A stretch of DNA of 5,754 nt from an uncultured Clostridia bacterium (GCA_947629215.1 CANRCU010000157.1:1-5754); one strand, 5' to 3'; numbered from the stretch's first letter, positions 1-5,413 are shown. Program-made: numbers and translations. The notes: generated by a model from the letters alone, not told the origin.

Positions 1-2
1 TA

Positions 3-168
3 GAAAAAATTTTATATTTGTTCGGAATTTGCGAATTTTTTATAAATAAAAAATTCTTCCGCTACGGAGTTTTTGCTACGCAAAATTCTCCTAAACGCTG
101 CAAATTCCGTCGCCTAACGGCGACCACAAATAAATTTTTTCTTTTGAATAAATTCTTATAATATGTAT
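3..168. repeat. Structured intergenic repeat, copy 1
   Basis: This gene-free stretch folds into a branched structure. The outer A/T-rich arms lie at about 3-21 and 126-141. An inner perfect 10-bp stem pairs 23-32 with 100-109. Inside it are a 9-bp hairpin (33-41 with 48-56) and a second hairpin (66-76 with 80-91, loop TAC). A 6-bp GC hairpin (109-114 with 119-124) follows, and then a conserved tail at 144-168. The core 50-99 matches copy 2 at 234-283 with one mismatch, while the stem arms differ in sequence yet still pair. The size and arrangement suggest an interspersed palindromic element or a structured RNA. I do not recognise the family, and the strand is unknown. Confidence 0.75.
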
Positions 169-177
169 CATAAGAAT
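152..177. repeat. Short hairpin between the repeat copies
   Basis: ATTCTTAT (152-159) pairs with ATAAGAAT (170-177) around a 10-nt loop. The left half belongs to the conserved repeat tail and the right half is unique sequence. The equivalent place after copy 2 lacks this pairing and instead carries the hairpin at 347-377. Confidence 0.5.
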
Positions 178-190
178 CAAGCCAAGGAAA

Positions 191-347
191 GAAAAATTTT
201 GTATTTCCTTGGCAGATGTGAATTTTCGTTCCGAAAATTCTTCCGCTACGGAGTTTTTGCTTCGCAAAATTCTCCTAAACGCTACATCTGCCATCCCTTC
301 GGGTCGGAAATAAATTTTTCTTTTGAATAAATTCTTATAATATGTAT
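191..347. repeat. Structured intergenic repeat, copy 2
   Basis: This is the second copy of the element at 3-168, displaced by 184 bp over the core. The inner stem pairs 211-219 with 284-292 and has no sequence in common with the copy 1 stem. The first hairpin pairs 220-228 with 232-240; its two tip base pairs read CG/CG here and TT/AA in copy 1. The second hairpin is at 250-275 with loop TTC. A short CCC-TTC-GGG hairpin (295-303) replaces the copy 1 GC hairpin. The outer arms are about 191-208 and 307-321, and the tail at 323-347 repeats copy 1. A competing 10-bp stem (181-190 with 204-213) overlaps the left arm. The element lies 60 bases beyond the stop of the leftward gene. Confidence 0.75.
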
Positions 348-377
348 AGGTAAAGCCAAAGTATTTGACTTTACCTA
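347..377 (-). terminator. Stem-loop downstream of the leftward gene
   Basis: TAGGTAAAG (347-355) pairs perfectly with CTTTACCTA (369-377), and a further 4-bp CAAA/TTTG helix sits inside (357-360 with 364-367). It lies 30 bases past the stop codon of the minus-strand gene ending at 407, so it could end or stabilise that transcript. No T-run follows on the minus strand, so it is not a canonical intrinsic terminator. It may equally be part of the repeat region. Confidence 0.35.
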
Positions 378-406
378 AAATTGTGAGTTTAAAAACTAAG
401 CCGATA

Positions 407-1288
407 TTATTGATAATAACCGGTTATTCCCTTTTCTTTCATATATTTCATTTTACTGTCCATTAAATATTGTATTGTTTCGGACGTTTTATTAAAATAT
501 ATGTTCAGTAAATGCTTTGTAGTATAAAGGTCGTTATAAGTGAGGTAGGGATAATCTACCATTGTGTTATAAGTTCCCGTATAGAAAAGGGCATAATTAA
601 GGTCGTTGCTTGGCAATACCCATTGATCCCTTGTGTCCTCAACGGCAAGCAGCATTTTGTCGGCAAGCTCTTTATAAGGCTCATGTTTTGTAAGCTCGTA
701 CATATTATAAAGCAGATTCAATTCCGCAAGCTGATGATTAAGCGAAACATGTGTTTTTGTGTGAGCCTTTTCATGCCCGTAATCTTCCACCAGCAAACCG
801 CCGCTTTTTGTTGTATAGCTGTGATTTTGAGCGTGCGTTTTAAAAAATTCGCAGTATTTGATAAGGGCGTTCAAAAATTCTTCATTATTATAAACTTTAT
901 ATGCATTAAGCAGATTTTCGGCAAAATCCGTATTGAAACGGGTGTCGTAAAAGCCTGCGTCTATTGCAAAATCCGTTATGAGCCATTCCGACTGAGGACC
1001 TGTCTGCCAATAACCCTGAGCGTTCTGGTTTAGCATACATGTTCTTGTCAATATATAGCCAAGTTCTTTAGCGGCGGCAAAGCTTGCATTTTTTACAAAC
1101 GACGCGCCTGCATAATCGGAAGGCTGACGGTAGAGCATATTTTCGGAATATGGTTTGTAAGTTGCAGGTATGGGAAAATAATATCCGTCCCAGCAAAATC
1201 TTCTTTCCTTACTCAAATCTTGTTTTAGTACTTTGAAATGCTCGGCTTTGTCCAGTCGGCAAGTCTGTTTTGCGAACGCAGCACCCAT
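407..1288 (-). CDS. C-terminal part of a split secreted protein, alpha-helical toroid-like domain
   Basis: This frame encodes 293 residues, but its ATG at 1288 has no ribosome binding site and lies inside the upstream gene, so it is most likely the tail of the protein starting at 2112. Real sequence probably begins around Ala15-Glu16, just after the frame change at 1247-1249. From residue 65 it is rich in amphipathic helices with aromatic and acidic residues (ITDFAIDAGFYDTRF at 104-118, GGLLVEDYG at 163-171, HVSLNHQLAELNLLYNMYE at 180-198). This resembles the alpha/alpha-toroid fold of glycan-acting proteins such as the C-terminal domain of D-glucuronyl C5-epimerases. That assignment is a resemblance only, and I cannot name catalytic residues. 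If joined to the upstream frame, it would form a secreted protein of about 568 residues. The stop codon TAA is at 409-407. Confidence 0.6.
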   Translation of the reverse strand: MGAAFAKQTCRLDKAEHFKVLKQDLSKERRFCWDGYYFPIPATYKPYSENMLYRQPSDYAGASFVKNASFAAAKELGYILTRTCMLNQNAQGYWQTGPQSEWLITDFAIDAGFYDTRFNTDFAENLLNAYKVYNNEEFLNALIKYCEFFKTHAQNHSYTTKSGGLLVEDYGHEKAHTKTHVSLNHQLAELNLLYNMYELTKHEPYKELADKMLLAVEDTRDQWVLPSNDLNYALFYTGTYNTMVDYPYLTYNDLYTTKHLLNIYFNKTSETIQYLMDSKMKYMKEKGITGYYQ

Positions 1289-2112
1289 ATTTCGCCCATA
1301 ACGCTTGTATTACGCGGAAATTCGTAGTTAAGTCTGTAACTGTTTTCCTCTTTGGTTATAACGACTTTTTTTTCCTGTTCGGGTACTCGTACAAGCGTAT
1401 TTGCCGTCGTATCGTTCATATATACGGCAGGCACGCTTATTATAAGAGATTCTTTATCGGTATCTATAAACATGGTTTCATATGCCGTGTTTTGTACGTT
1501 TGAGGACATATACCATTGATCGTTTGAATCTACATATCTTATTTCGATCTTGCTGCCCGGTATGCTCAATCCCATTACAAGGTTGTTGGGATCGTTCTTT
1601 TTGAAAGTATAACGGTGCATATAAAAGTGATCGCCGTTACCGAACACTATATCACGCTGTTTAAGAATATAATCGTTGTTTTCAACGGTGTTTTCCCGCC
1701 ATTGGGCGGTATAAGGTTCGGTATTTGCCGTTTTCGGTGTGTCCGAAATAATGTTGTAAACAGTAAGGTCATCGCCTGTAAGCGGCATACCGAGCGCATC
1801 TACGGGAACGGAAGTGGTTATTTCCGTTGTGGTTTCGGTAGTGGTTTCCGTTGTAGTTTCCGTTGTGGTTTCGGTAGTGGTGGTCTTTGAAGAAATTCTG
1901 CTGCTTTTTGACTTTGAAGAACCTGTCTGCCCTTTTTTTACCGTTGTAGTTTCGGTAGTAGTTTCTGTGGTTTCGGTTGTTTTTTTATCGGTTTTTTTCT
2001 CCGAGGTTGCTGTGGGAGTATTTTTTACATAAGCCATAGTTTCCGTGCAGAAGATATTCAGCGCAAATGCCGCTATAACAGCGGAAACGCAGGCAAGTTT
2101 TTTTATTTTCAT
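1225..2112 (-). CDS. N-terminal part of a secreted surface protein with Thr/Glu linker, frameshifted
   Basis: The start at 2112 is supported by AAAGGGG (2126-2120), 7 bases upstream. The protein begins with a Sec signal peptide: basic MKIKK, a hydrophobic core to about residue 22, and likely cleavage after Ala27. Two low-complexity linkers follow, at residues 45-57 and 76-101, with repeating TTTE units split by a Lys/Ser-rich stretch (59-75). Such linkers are typical of extracellular ruminococcal proteins, where they space domains and may be glycosylated. Residues 103-289 alternate short hydrophobic and polar segments, suggesting a beta-rich domain (FMHRYTF-like strands, IEIRYVDSNDQWY, LIISVPAVY). 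The frame stops six codons after Lys289. The sequence continues in the -1 frame, so the true protein probably runs on into the ORF at 407-1288. No sortase motif, transmembrane anchor or dockerin is visible in either part. Its function is unknown; a carbohydrate-related role is inferred. Confidence 0.75.
   Translation of the reverse strand: MKIKKLACVSAVIAAFALNIFCTETMAYVKNTPTATSEKKTDKKTTETTETTTETTTVKKGQTGSSKSKSSRISSKTTTTETTTETTTETTTETTTEITTSVPVDALGMPLTGDDLTVYNIISDTPKTANTEPYTAQWRENTVENNDYILKQRDIVFGNGDHFYMHRYTFKKNDPNNLVMGLSIPGSKIEIRYVDSNDQWYMSSNVQNTAYETMFIDTDKESLIISVPAVYMNDTTANTLVRVPEQEKKVVITKEENSYRLNYEFPRNTSVMGEIWVLRSQNRLADWTKPSISKY
1810..1887 (-). repeat. Thr/Glu linker repeat, long block
   Basis: Degenerate 12-base units coding for TTTE run about six times (residues 76-101 of the secreted protein). 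The codons vary (ACC, ACA, ACT and ACG all occur), so the peptide repeat seems maintained at the protein level and is not a recent DNA expansion. A shorter block lies at 1942-1980 (residues 45-57). Confidence 0.8.
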
Positions 2113-2119
2113 AATTTGA

Positions 2120-2126
2120 CCCCTTT
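2120..2126 (-). promoter_or_regulatory. Ribosome binding site of the leftward gene
   Basis: AAAGGGG on the minus strand is spaced 7 bases from the ATG at 2112. It decides the start codon, since the signal peptide follows directly. Confidence 0.7.
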
Positions 2127-2150
2127 ATTATTTTTCGTAAATCTTTTTTA

Positions 2151-2159
2151 ATTATATCA
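2151..2159 (-). promoter_or_regulatory. Extended -10 promoter of the leftward gene
   Basis: The minus strand reads TGATATAAT, a perfect TATAAT with the upstream TG of an extended -10. No good -35 hexamer is found 16-18 bases upstream, which extended -10 promoters tolerate. Transcription would start near 2144, giving a leader of about 30 bases with the ribosome binding site. Confidence 0.5.
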
Positions 2160-2290
2160 TATAATATAAGGTTATTTTATTACAAAAATATTAAAAATAA
2201 GTTTATAAATGGATATAAATATATTTTTTCTGTTTCGTGAAATATAACAAAAATGGTTTTGAAATATTTTTGTAAAAAAACACCAAAATT

Positions 2291-2331
2291 TTTTTTCGAT
2301 TTTTTTCGATTCTGTCCTTTGAATTTTCGAT
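2291..2331. repeat. TTTTTTCGAT repeats beside the DnaA boxes
   Basis: The 10-mer TTTTTTCGAT is repeated head to tail at 2291-2300 and 2301-2310, and a variant AATTTTCGAT follows at 2322-2331. They sit 19 bases left of the first perfect DnaA box, where an AT-rich unwinding element would be expected if this were an origin. The function is inferred only from position. Confidence 0.5.
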
Positions 2332-2349
2332 ATTTATTTTATTGTGAAT

Positions 2350-2484
2350 TTATCCACAAAAAATATCCACAAATCCACACTCTAAAACATTGTGAAATAG
2401 GATAATCACAAAGTTATTCACTTTATCCACAAAAAAAGAAAAAAGTTATCCACATTTTTTATAAATTTAAAAATTATATCCACA
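2350..2484 (+). promoter_or_regulatory. DnaA-box cluster, candidate origin or DnaA-binding locus
   Basis: TTATCCACA, the consensus DnaA box, occurs perfectly at 2350-2358, 2423-2431 and 2446-2454. ATATCCACA (one mismatch) occurs at 2363-2371 and 2476-2484, and weaker versions at 2371-2379 and 2414-2422. All lie in the same orientation within 135 bases of otherwise AT-rich sequence. DnaA binds such boxes to open replication origins, and elsewhere to titrate DnaA or regulate promoters. Flanking genes diverge from this region, and very T-rich DNA (2283-2345) that could unwind sits on its left. dnaA and dnaN are not in the window, so origin function is unproven; a DnaA-titration site or a DnaA-controlled promoter for the gene at 2690 are alternatives. 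Confidence 0.75.
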
Positions 2485-2619
2485 ATATTTGAAATCTGCT
2501 GAATAAGCACATCTTAAAATTTTGTTGAATTTTGAAGCCGATTTTAAAATTTTTTTCTTGACAAGGTTTGCAATAGTATAATGTAACAAATTTGTAAATT
2601 CGGGAATAATATACTGGAC

Positions 2620-2648
2620 TTTACAGTCGGAATATGCTAAAATAATTA
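2620..2648 (+). promoter_or_regulatory. Candidate promoter for the Ig-like protein gene
   Basis: TTTACA (2620-2625) and TAATTA (2643-2648) are separated by 17 bases, about 40 bases upstream of the start codon. A second candidate upstream has a perfect TATAAT (2577-2582) and a perfect TTGACA (2558-2563), but only 13 bases apart. An ACAAATTTGT palindrome (2586-2595) lies just after that TATAAT and could be an operator. Which promoter is used cannot be settled here. Confidence 0.35.
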
Positions 2649-2672
2649 TATATGGTAAATGTTCATTTTAAT

Positions 2673-2682
2673 AAGGAGGAGG
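2673..2682 (+). promoter_or_regulatory. Strong ribosome binding site
   Basis: AAGGAGGAGG, close to perfect anti-16S complementarity, is 7 bases before the ATG at 2690. It suggests high translation of the small secreted protein. Confidence 0.85.
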
Positions 2683-2689
2683 ATAAATA

Positions 2690-3514
2690 ATGAACAAAAA
2701 AATTCTTTCATTGATTCTTGCTCTTGTTATTGCCGTAGGAAGTTGCCTGTCTGTTGCGGCTGCCACAAAGACGGTATCCGTAAATCTGACTATCGGTGTC
2801 GGTGAAACAAAGAGCCTGAGCAATTATCTTAAAGAGGGTGCAAGCGTTACCAAATGGACAACAAATGCTCCTGCCGTTGCAACAGTCAGCAACAACAGCG
2901 TTAAAGGTATAAAAGAAGGTGTAGCTGTTGTAAAGGGTACAGGTGCAGGCACGACATATTTATTTAAAGTAAGCGTTCTGAAAAACTTTACCGGTTATCA
3001 GAATATAGAAAACGAAAAAGAAAAAGATAATAAAAATTCAAGAGGCGAGGTTATCAACCATACCGAACGTCATATATCCATGGGCGTTAAGGACAGTATA
3101 AATATCACAAACCTTCTTGAAAACGGTAAAAAATATTCAAATTATAACTGGCATTATTCCGATAAAGGTATAATATCTTTCACAGGCGGCAAGATAACGG
3201 GTCTTAAAACAGGTATCGTTCATCTTAAAGCTATCGAAAAAACATCGGTATATGATTTTTATATCACGGTTGCCGATAATTACGTTGCAAAGAATATAAA
3301 GGTAAGAAAAAATACACTTACAAACCTTGGCAACTATCTTGGCGATTCCGCAAGCAATTATGTGTTTACGGTTGCTTCCGGTACGGATTCGGCGGTGGGC
3401 ATAAAGGATAATCAATATATATCTTCACCCGACAGCAAGGGTACAAGTATCCTTTCGGCTGAAAGCACAACGGGCGGTATGAATTATACATATGTTGTTA
3501 CAATAACCGGCTGA
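2690..3514 (+). CDS. Secreted protein with three bacterial Ig-like (Big_2-type) domains
   Basis: This 274-residue protein starts with a clear Sec signal peptide (MNKKI, hydrophobic core to about residue 22, AAA cleavage site near 25). Three Ig-like segments follow. The first, at about 27-97, has the Big_2 signature: a strand with IGVGETKSL, then WTTNAPAVATV, then VKGIKEGVAVVKGTGAG. The second, at about 127-195, has the equivalent ISMGVKDSI, YNWHYSDKGIISF and ITGLKTGIVHLKA. The third, at 200-274, is more diverged. A charged Lys/Glu/Asn linker (about 104-126) joins the first two. No sortase signal, SLH or membrane anchor is seen, so it is probably released or held noncovalently. A Cys at 19 is not in a good lipobox. 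Such domains usually serve adhesion or act as structural modules; no enzyme domain is present. The gene is monocistronic between its own promoter region and terminator, beside the DnaA-box cluster. Confidence 0.85.
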   Translation: MNKKILSLILALVIAVGSCLSVAAATKTVSVNLTIGVGETKSLSNYLKEGASVTKWTTNAPAVATVSNNSVKGIKEGVAVVKGTGAGTTYLFKVSVLKNFTGYQNIENEKEKDNKNSRGEVINHTERHISMGVKDSINITNLLENGKKYSNYNWHYSDKGIISFTGGKITGLKTGIVHLKAIEKTSVYDFYITVADNYVAKNIKVRKNTLTNLGNYLGDSASNYVFTVASGTDSAVGIKDNQYISSPDSKGTSILSAESTTGGMNYTYVVTITG

Positions 3515-3521
3515 TAAATAC

Positions 3522-3571
3522 AGGCTGCTGCAAACAGTGTTTTGCTGTTTGTGACAGCCTTTTGTATTTTT
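3522..3571 (+). terminator. Intrinsic terminator of the Ig-like protein gene
   Basis: AGGCTG (3522-3527) pairs with CAGCCT (3555-3560), a 3-by-3 internal loop follows, and CAAACAG (3531-3537) pairs with CTGTTTG (3545-3551) around a 7-nt loop. A T-rich tract (3560-3572, broken by GTA) comes directly after. It lies 7 bases past the stop codon. Confidence 0.85.
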
Positions 3572-3784
3572 TATAAAGTTGAAACAGTACGGACAAAGCC
3601 TTATTATAAAGTTTTGGGTCAAACCTTTTGCAAAGGATTTGTGTAGTACGGGGCAAAGCCCCGCTATAAAGTTTTGGGTCAAGCCTTTTACAAAAGGCTT
3701 GTAGGGTATGGGCAAAGCCCCGTTATAAAGTTTTGGGTCAAGCCTTTTACAAAAGGCTTGTAGGGTATGGGGCAAAGCCCCATA
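3571..3784. repeat. Tandem ~60-bp hairpin repeat upstream of murC
   Basis: Three units begin at 3605, 3665 and 3724 (60, 59 and about 60 bases), each opening TATAAAGTTTTGGGTCAA. A shortened unit at 3572-3604 lacks about 27 internal bases. Each full unit carries two hairpins. One is a 10-bp CAAGCCTTTT/AAAAGGCTTG stem with a 2-nt gap (3680-3701 and 3739-3760, imperfect in the first unit). The other is a GGGC-AAA-GCCC stem (3649-3663, 3710-3720, 3766-3784). Units two and three share 48 identical bases, so duplication is recent. No T-run follows any stem. The stretch lies between the terminator at 3571 and the murC promoter, so it is probably mobile or amplified intergenic sequence. Confidence 0.85.
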
Positions 3785-3816
3785 TATAATAAAATAAAAA
3801 ATAAATAAAAAAATGT

Positions 3817-3843
3817 TTGAAATTCGGTCGGTTATGTTATACT
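3817..3843 (+). promoter_or_regulatory. Promoter of murC
   Basis: TATACT (3838-3843) has an extended -10 TG at 3835-3836, and TTGAAA (3817-3822) lies 15 bases upstream. The start site would be near 3850, giving a leader of about 35 bases before the ATG at 3885. Confidence 0.5.
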
Positions 3844-3884
3844 ATATATTATAGATGATCCAAATAATAAAAAGGGGTAATTTT

Positions 3885-5246
3885 ATGGATATTTCAGATT
3901 TTAAGACAATACATTTTATCGGCATCGGCGGTATCAGTATGTCAAGCCTTGCGGAATTGCTTATAAATGAGGGTAAGACCGTTTCCGGCAGCGATATGAA
4001 GTCATCGGAACTGACTGATAGGCTTGAAAAAAAAGGCATAACCGTTTATATCGGTCAAAAAGCCGAAAATATTAAGCCCGAATATGACCTTATAGTATAT
4101 ACGGCAGCTATATCGGCCGATAATCCCGAACTTGTGGCTGCAAAAGCAAGCAATGCCGTTGTCATAGACCGTGCCGAGCTTGTGGGTATGCTCATGCTTA
4201 CATATAAATACCCCGTTTCGGTGGCGGGTACTCACGGTAAAACGACAACATCATCTATTTTATCCGAAATATTTATAGCCGCAGGCAAAGATCCCACGAT
4301 CTCTCTCGGGGGTATCCTGCCAAGTATAGGCGGAAATTTCCGTATAGGCAAAAATGACTATTTTTTGCTTGAAACCTGTGAATATCAGGATAGTTTCTTA
4401 AAATTTAATCCGCACAGCGCCGTGATATTGAATGTGGATAAAGACCATACGGATTATTTTGAAAATCTTGAGCGTATATATGAGTCTTTTAATAAATTTG
4501 CAAAACGTATACCAAGCGACGGTACTCTTGTTATAAACAGCGATATAAAAAATATAGATGCCGTTTTGGACGGTGTGAACGCAAATATAGTAACATACGG
4601 CACAAAGGGTGACTGGACTGCCGAAAATATTAAATTTGACAATAATGGCTGCGGAAGTTATACCGCCTGTCTGAAAGGCGATAAAATAGCCGATATAAAA
4701 CTTTCCATACCGGGTCTGCATAATGTTTACAATTCACTTGCGGCATTTGCCGTTTCAAAAGTATACGGTATAGAAACGGCTGATATTGTCCGCGGTATTG
4801 AAAATTATAAAGGCGTAGACAGACGTTTTCAGCATAAAGGCAATTTCTGCGGCATAGAGGTAGTTGACGATTATGCGCATCATCCGACTGAGATTTCGGC
4901 AACGATAAACAGCGCGCGTTCGGGTAAATTCAATGCTCTTTGGATAGCTTTCCAGCCTCATACTTATACAAGAACACACGATCTGCTCGACGAGTTTGCC
5001 CAAGCGCTTAAAACGGCTGACAATGTAGTTGTTTTGGATATTTATGCCGCAAGAGAAAAAGATACAGGGCTTGTCAGCTCAAAAGACCTTGTTCAAAAAA
5101 TAAACGAATTTGGAGGAAAAGCATATTATAAGCCGGATTTTGAAAGCGCGGAAAAATTTCTTAAAGAAAACTGCCGTGAGGGCGATATTCTTATTACAAT
5201 GGGCGCGGGCGATGTTTATAAACTCGGTGATATGATATTAAAATAA
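3885..5246 (+). CDS. murC: UDP-N-acetylmuramate--L-alanine ligase
   Basis: MurC adds L-alanine to UDP-N-acetylmuramic acid with ATP, the first amino-acid step of the peptidoglycan stem peptide, in the cytoplasm. The chosen start gives 453 residues, the normal family length. It is preceded by AAAAGGGGT (3870-3877), whereas the ATG at 3855 has no such site and would place the purine-rich site inside the gene. The N-terminal UDP-binding domain shows GIGG at 13-16. The ATP-binding central domain has the P-loop GTHGKTT (115-121), ETCEY (163-167) and DHTDYF (187-192). PGLHNVYN (276-283) and RRFQ (313-316) mark the junction to the C-terminal domain, which holds DDYAHHPTE (328-336) and QPHTYTRT (357-364). 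All key Mur ligase motifs are intact, so it should be active. It is not in a mur/fts cluster here and is flanked by its own promoter and by tRNA genes; standalone murC is usual in Clostridia. Confidence 0.97.
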   Translation: MDISDFKTIHFIGIGGISMSSLAELLINEGKTVSGSDMKSSELTDRLEKKGITVYIGQKAENIKPEYDLIVYTAAISADNPELVAAKASNAVVIDRAELVGMLMLTYKYPVSVAGTHGKTTTSSILSEIFIAAGKDPTISLGGILPSIGGNFRIGKNDYFLLETCEYQDSFLKFNPHSAVILNVDKDHTDYFENLERIYESFNKFAKRIPSDGTLVINSDIKNIDAVLDGVNANIVTYGTKGDWTAENIKFDNNGCGSYTACLKGDKIADIKLSIPGLHNVYNSLAAFAVSKVYGIETADIVRGIENYKGVDRRFQHKGNFCGIEVVDDYAHHPTEISATINSARSGKFNALWIAFQPHTYTRTHDLLDEFAQALKTADNVVVLDIYAAREKDTGLVSSKDLVQKINEFGGKAYYKPDFESAEKFLKENCREGDILITMGAGDVYKLGDMILK

Positions 5247-5281
5247 AATGGAGATATAATATAGTAGAAAAATTTTTAAAA

Positions 5282-5307
5282 GCGGCGGAATAAATTTTTT
5301 TCGCCGC
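5282..5307 (+). terminator. Stem-loop after murC
   Basis: GCGGCG (5282-5287) pairs with CGCCGC (5302-5307), extended inward by a G-T and two A-T pairs. It starts 36 bases past the murC stop. On the plus strand it is followed by A-rich sequence with no T-run, so it is a weak terminator candidate at best. It may act as a 3' stabilising hairpin. Confidence 0.4.
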
Positions 5308-5334
5308 AAAAATTCAAAAAATAAAAAAAAACTA

Positions 5335-5363
5335 TTGACATTTATGCCGTATTGATGTATTAT
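5335..5363 (+). promoter_or_regulatory. Strong promoter of the tRNA-Ser genes
   Basis: A perfect TTGACA (5335-5340) and TATTAT (5358-5363) are separated by exactly 17 bases. The start site is near 5370, about 44 bases before the mature tRNA end. An A/T-rich block (5308-5334) lies directly upstream, as for stable-RNA promoters. Confidence 0.8.
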
Positions 5364-5413
5364 ATAAAAAGTGTCAGCGATCGGCATTATATATTGAATT
5401 TCACTGACTGTTT

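Noticed and set aside
91..294. 67-codon minus-strand open frame across the structured repeats
   Set aside because: It lies wholly in the repeat/hairpin sequence, shows no recognisable domain, and has no convincing ribosome binding site; the repeat explains its openness.
512..1033. 173-codon plus-strand open frame
   Set aside because: It is antisense to the better supported minus-strand gene; its Cys/Ile/Val-rich composition is typical of a shadow frame.
1246..1250. Programmed -1 ribosomal frameshift
   Set aside because: There is no X XXY YYZ slippery heptamer and no obvious pseudoknot or upstream Shine-Dalgarno stimulator; a lost base in an A-run is simpler.
1814..2032. Plus-strand frame with SVVV repeats
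   Set aside because: It is the reverse complement of the Thr/Glu linker of the minus-strand secreted protein, whose signal peptide and start site are clear.
2390..2411. CRP/FNR-like site TTGTGA...TCACAA
   Set aside because: The half sites are 10 bp apart instead of the usual 6 for CRP (TGTGA-N6-TCACA), and the region is rich in CACA words because of the DnaA boxes.
3425..3775. 116-codon minus-strand open frame with repeated peptide
   Set aside because: It overlaps the end of the Ig-like gene, its terminator and the tandem repeat; its repeats follow from the DNA units.
3572..3784. CRISPR array
   Set aside because: Units are contiguous tandem copies with no unique spacers, and no cas gene is nearby.
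3649..3784. Transcription terminators from the GGGC-AAA-GCCC stems
   Set aside because: None is followed by a T-run on either strand; the gene upstream already has a strong terminator.
3855..3884. Upstream ATG of murC adding 10 residues
   Set aside because: It has no ribosome binding site; AAAAGGGGT sits just before the ATG at 3885, and MurC proteins start close to the GIGG motif.
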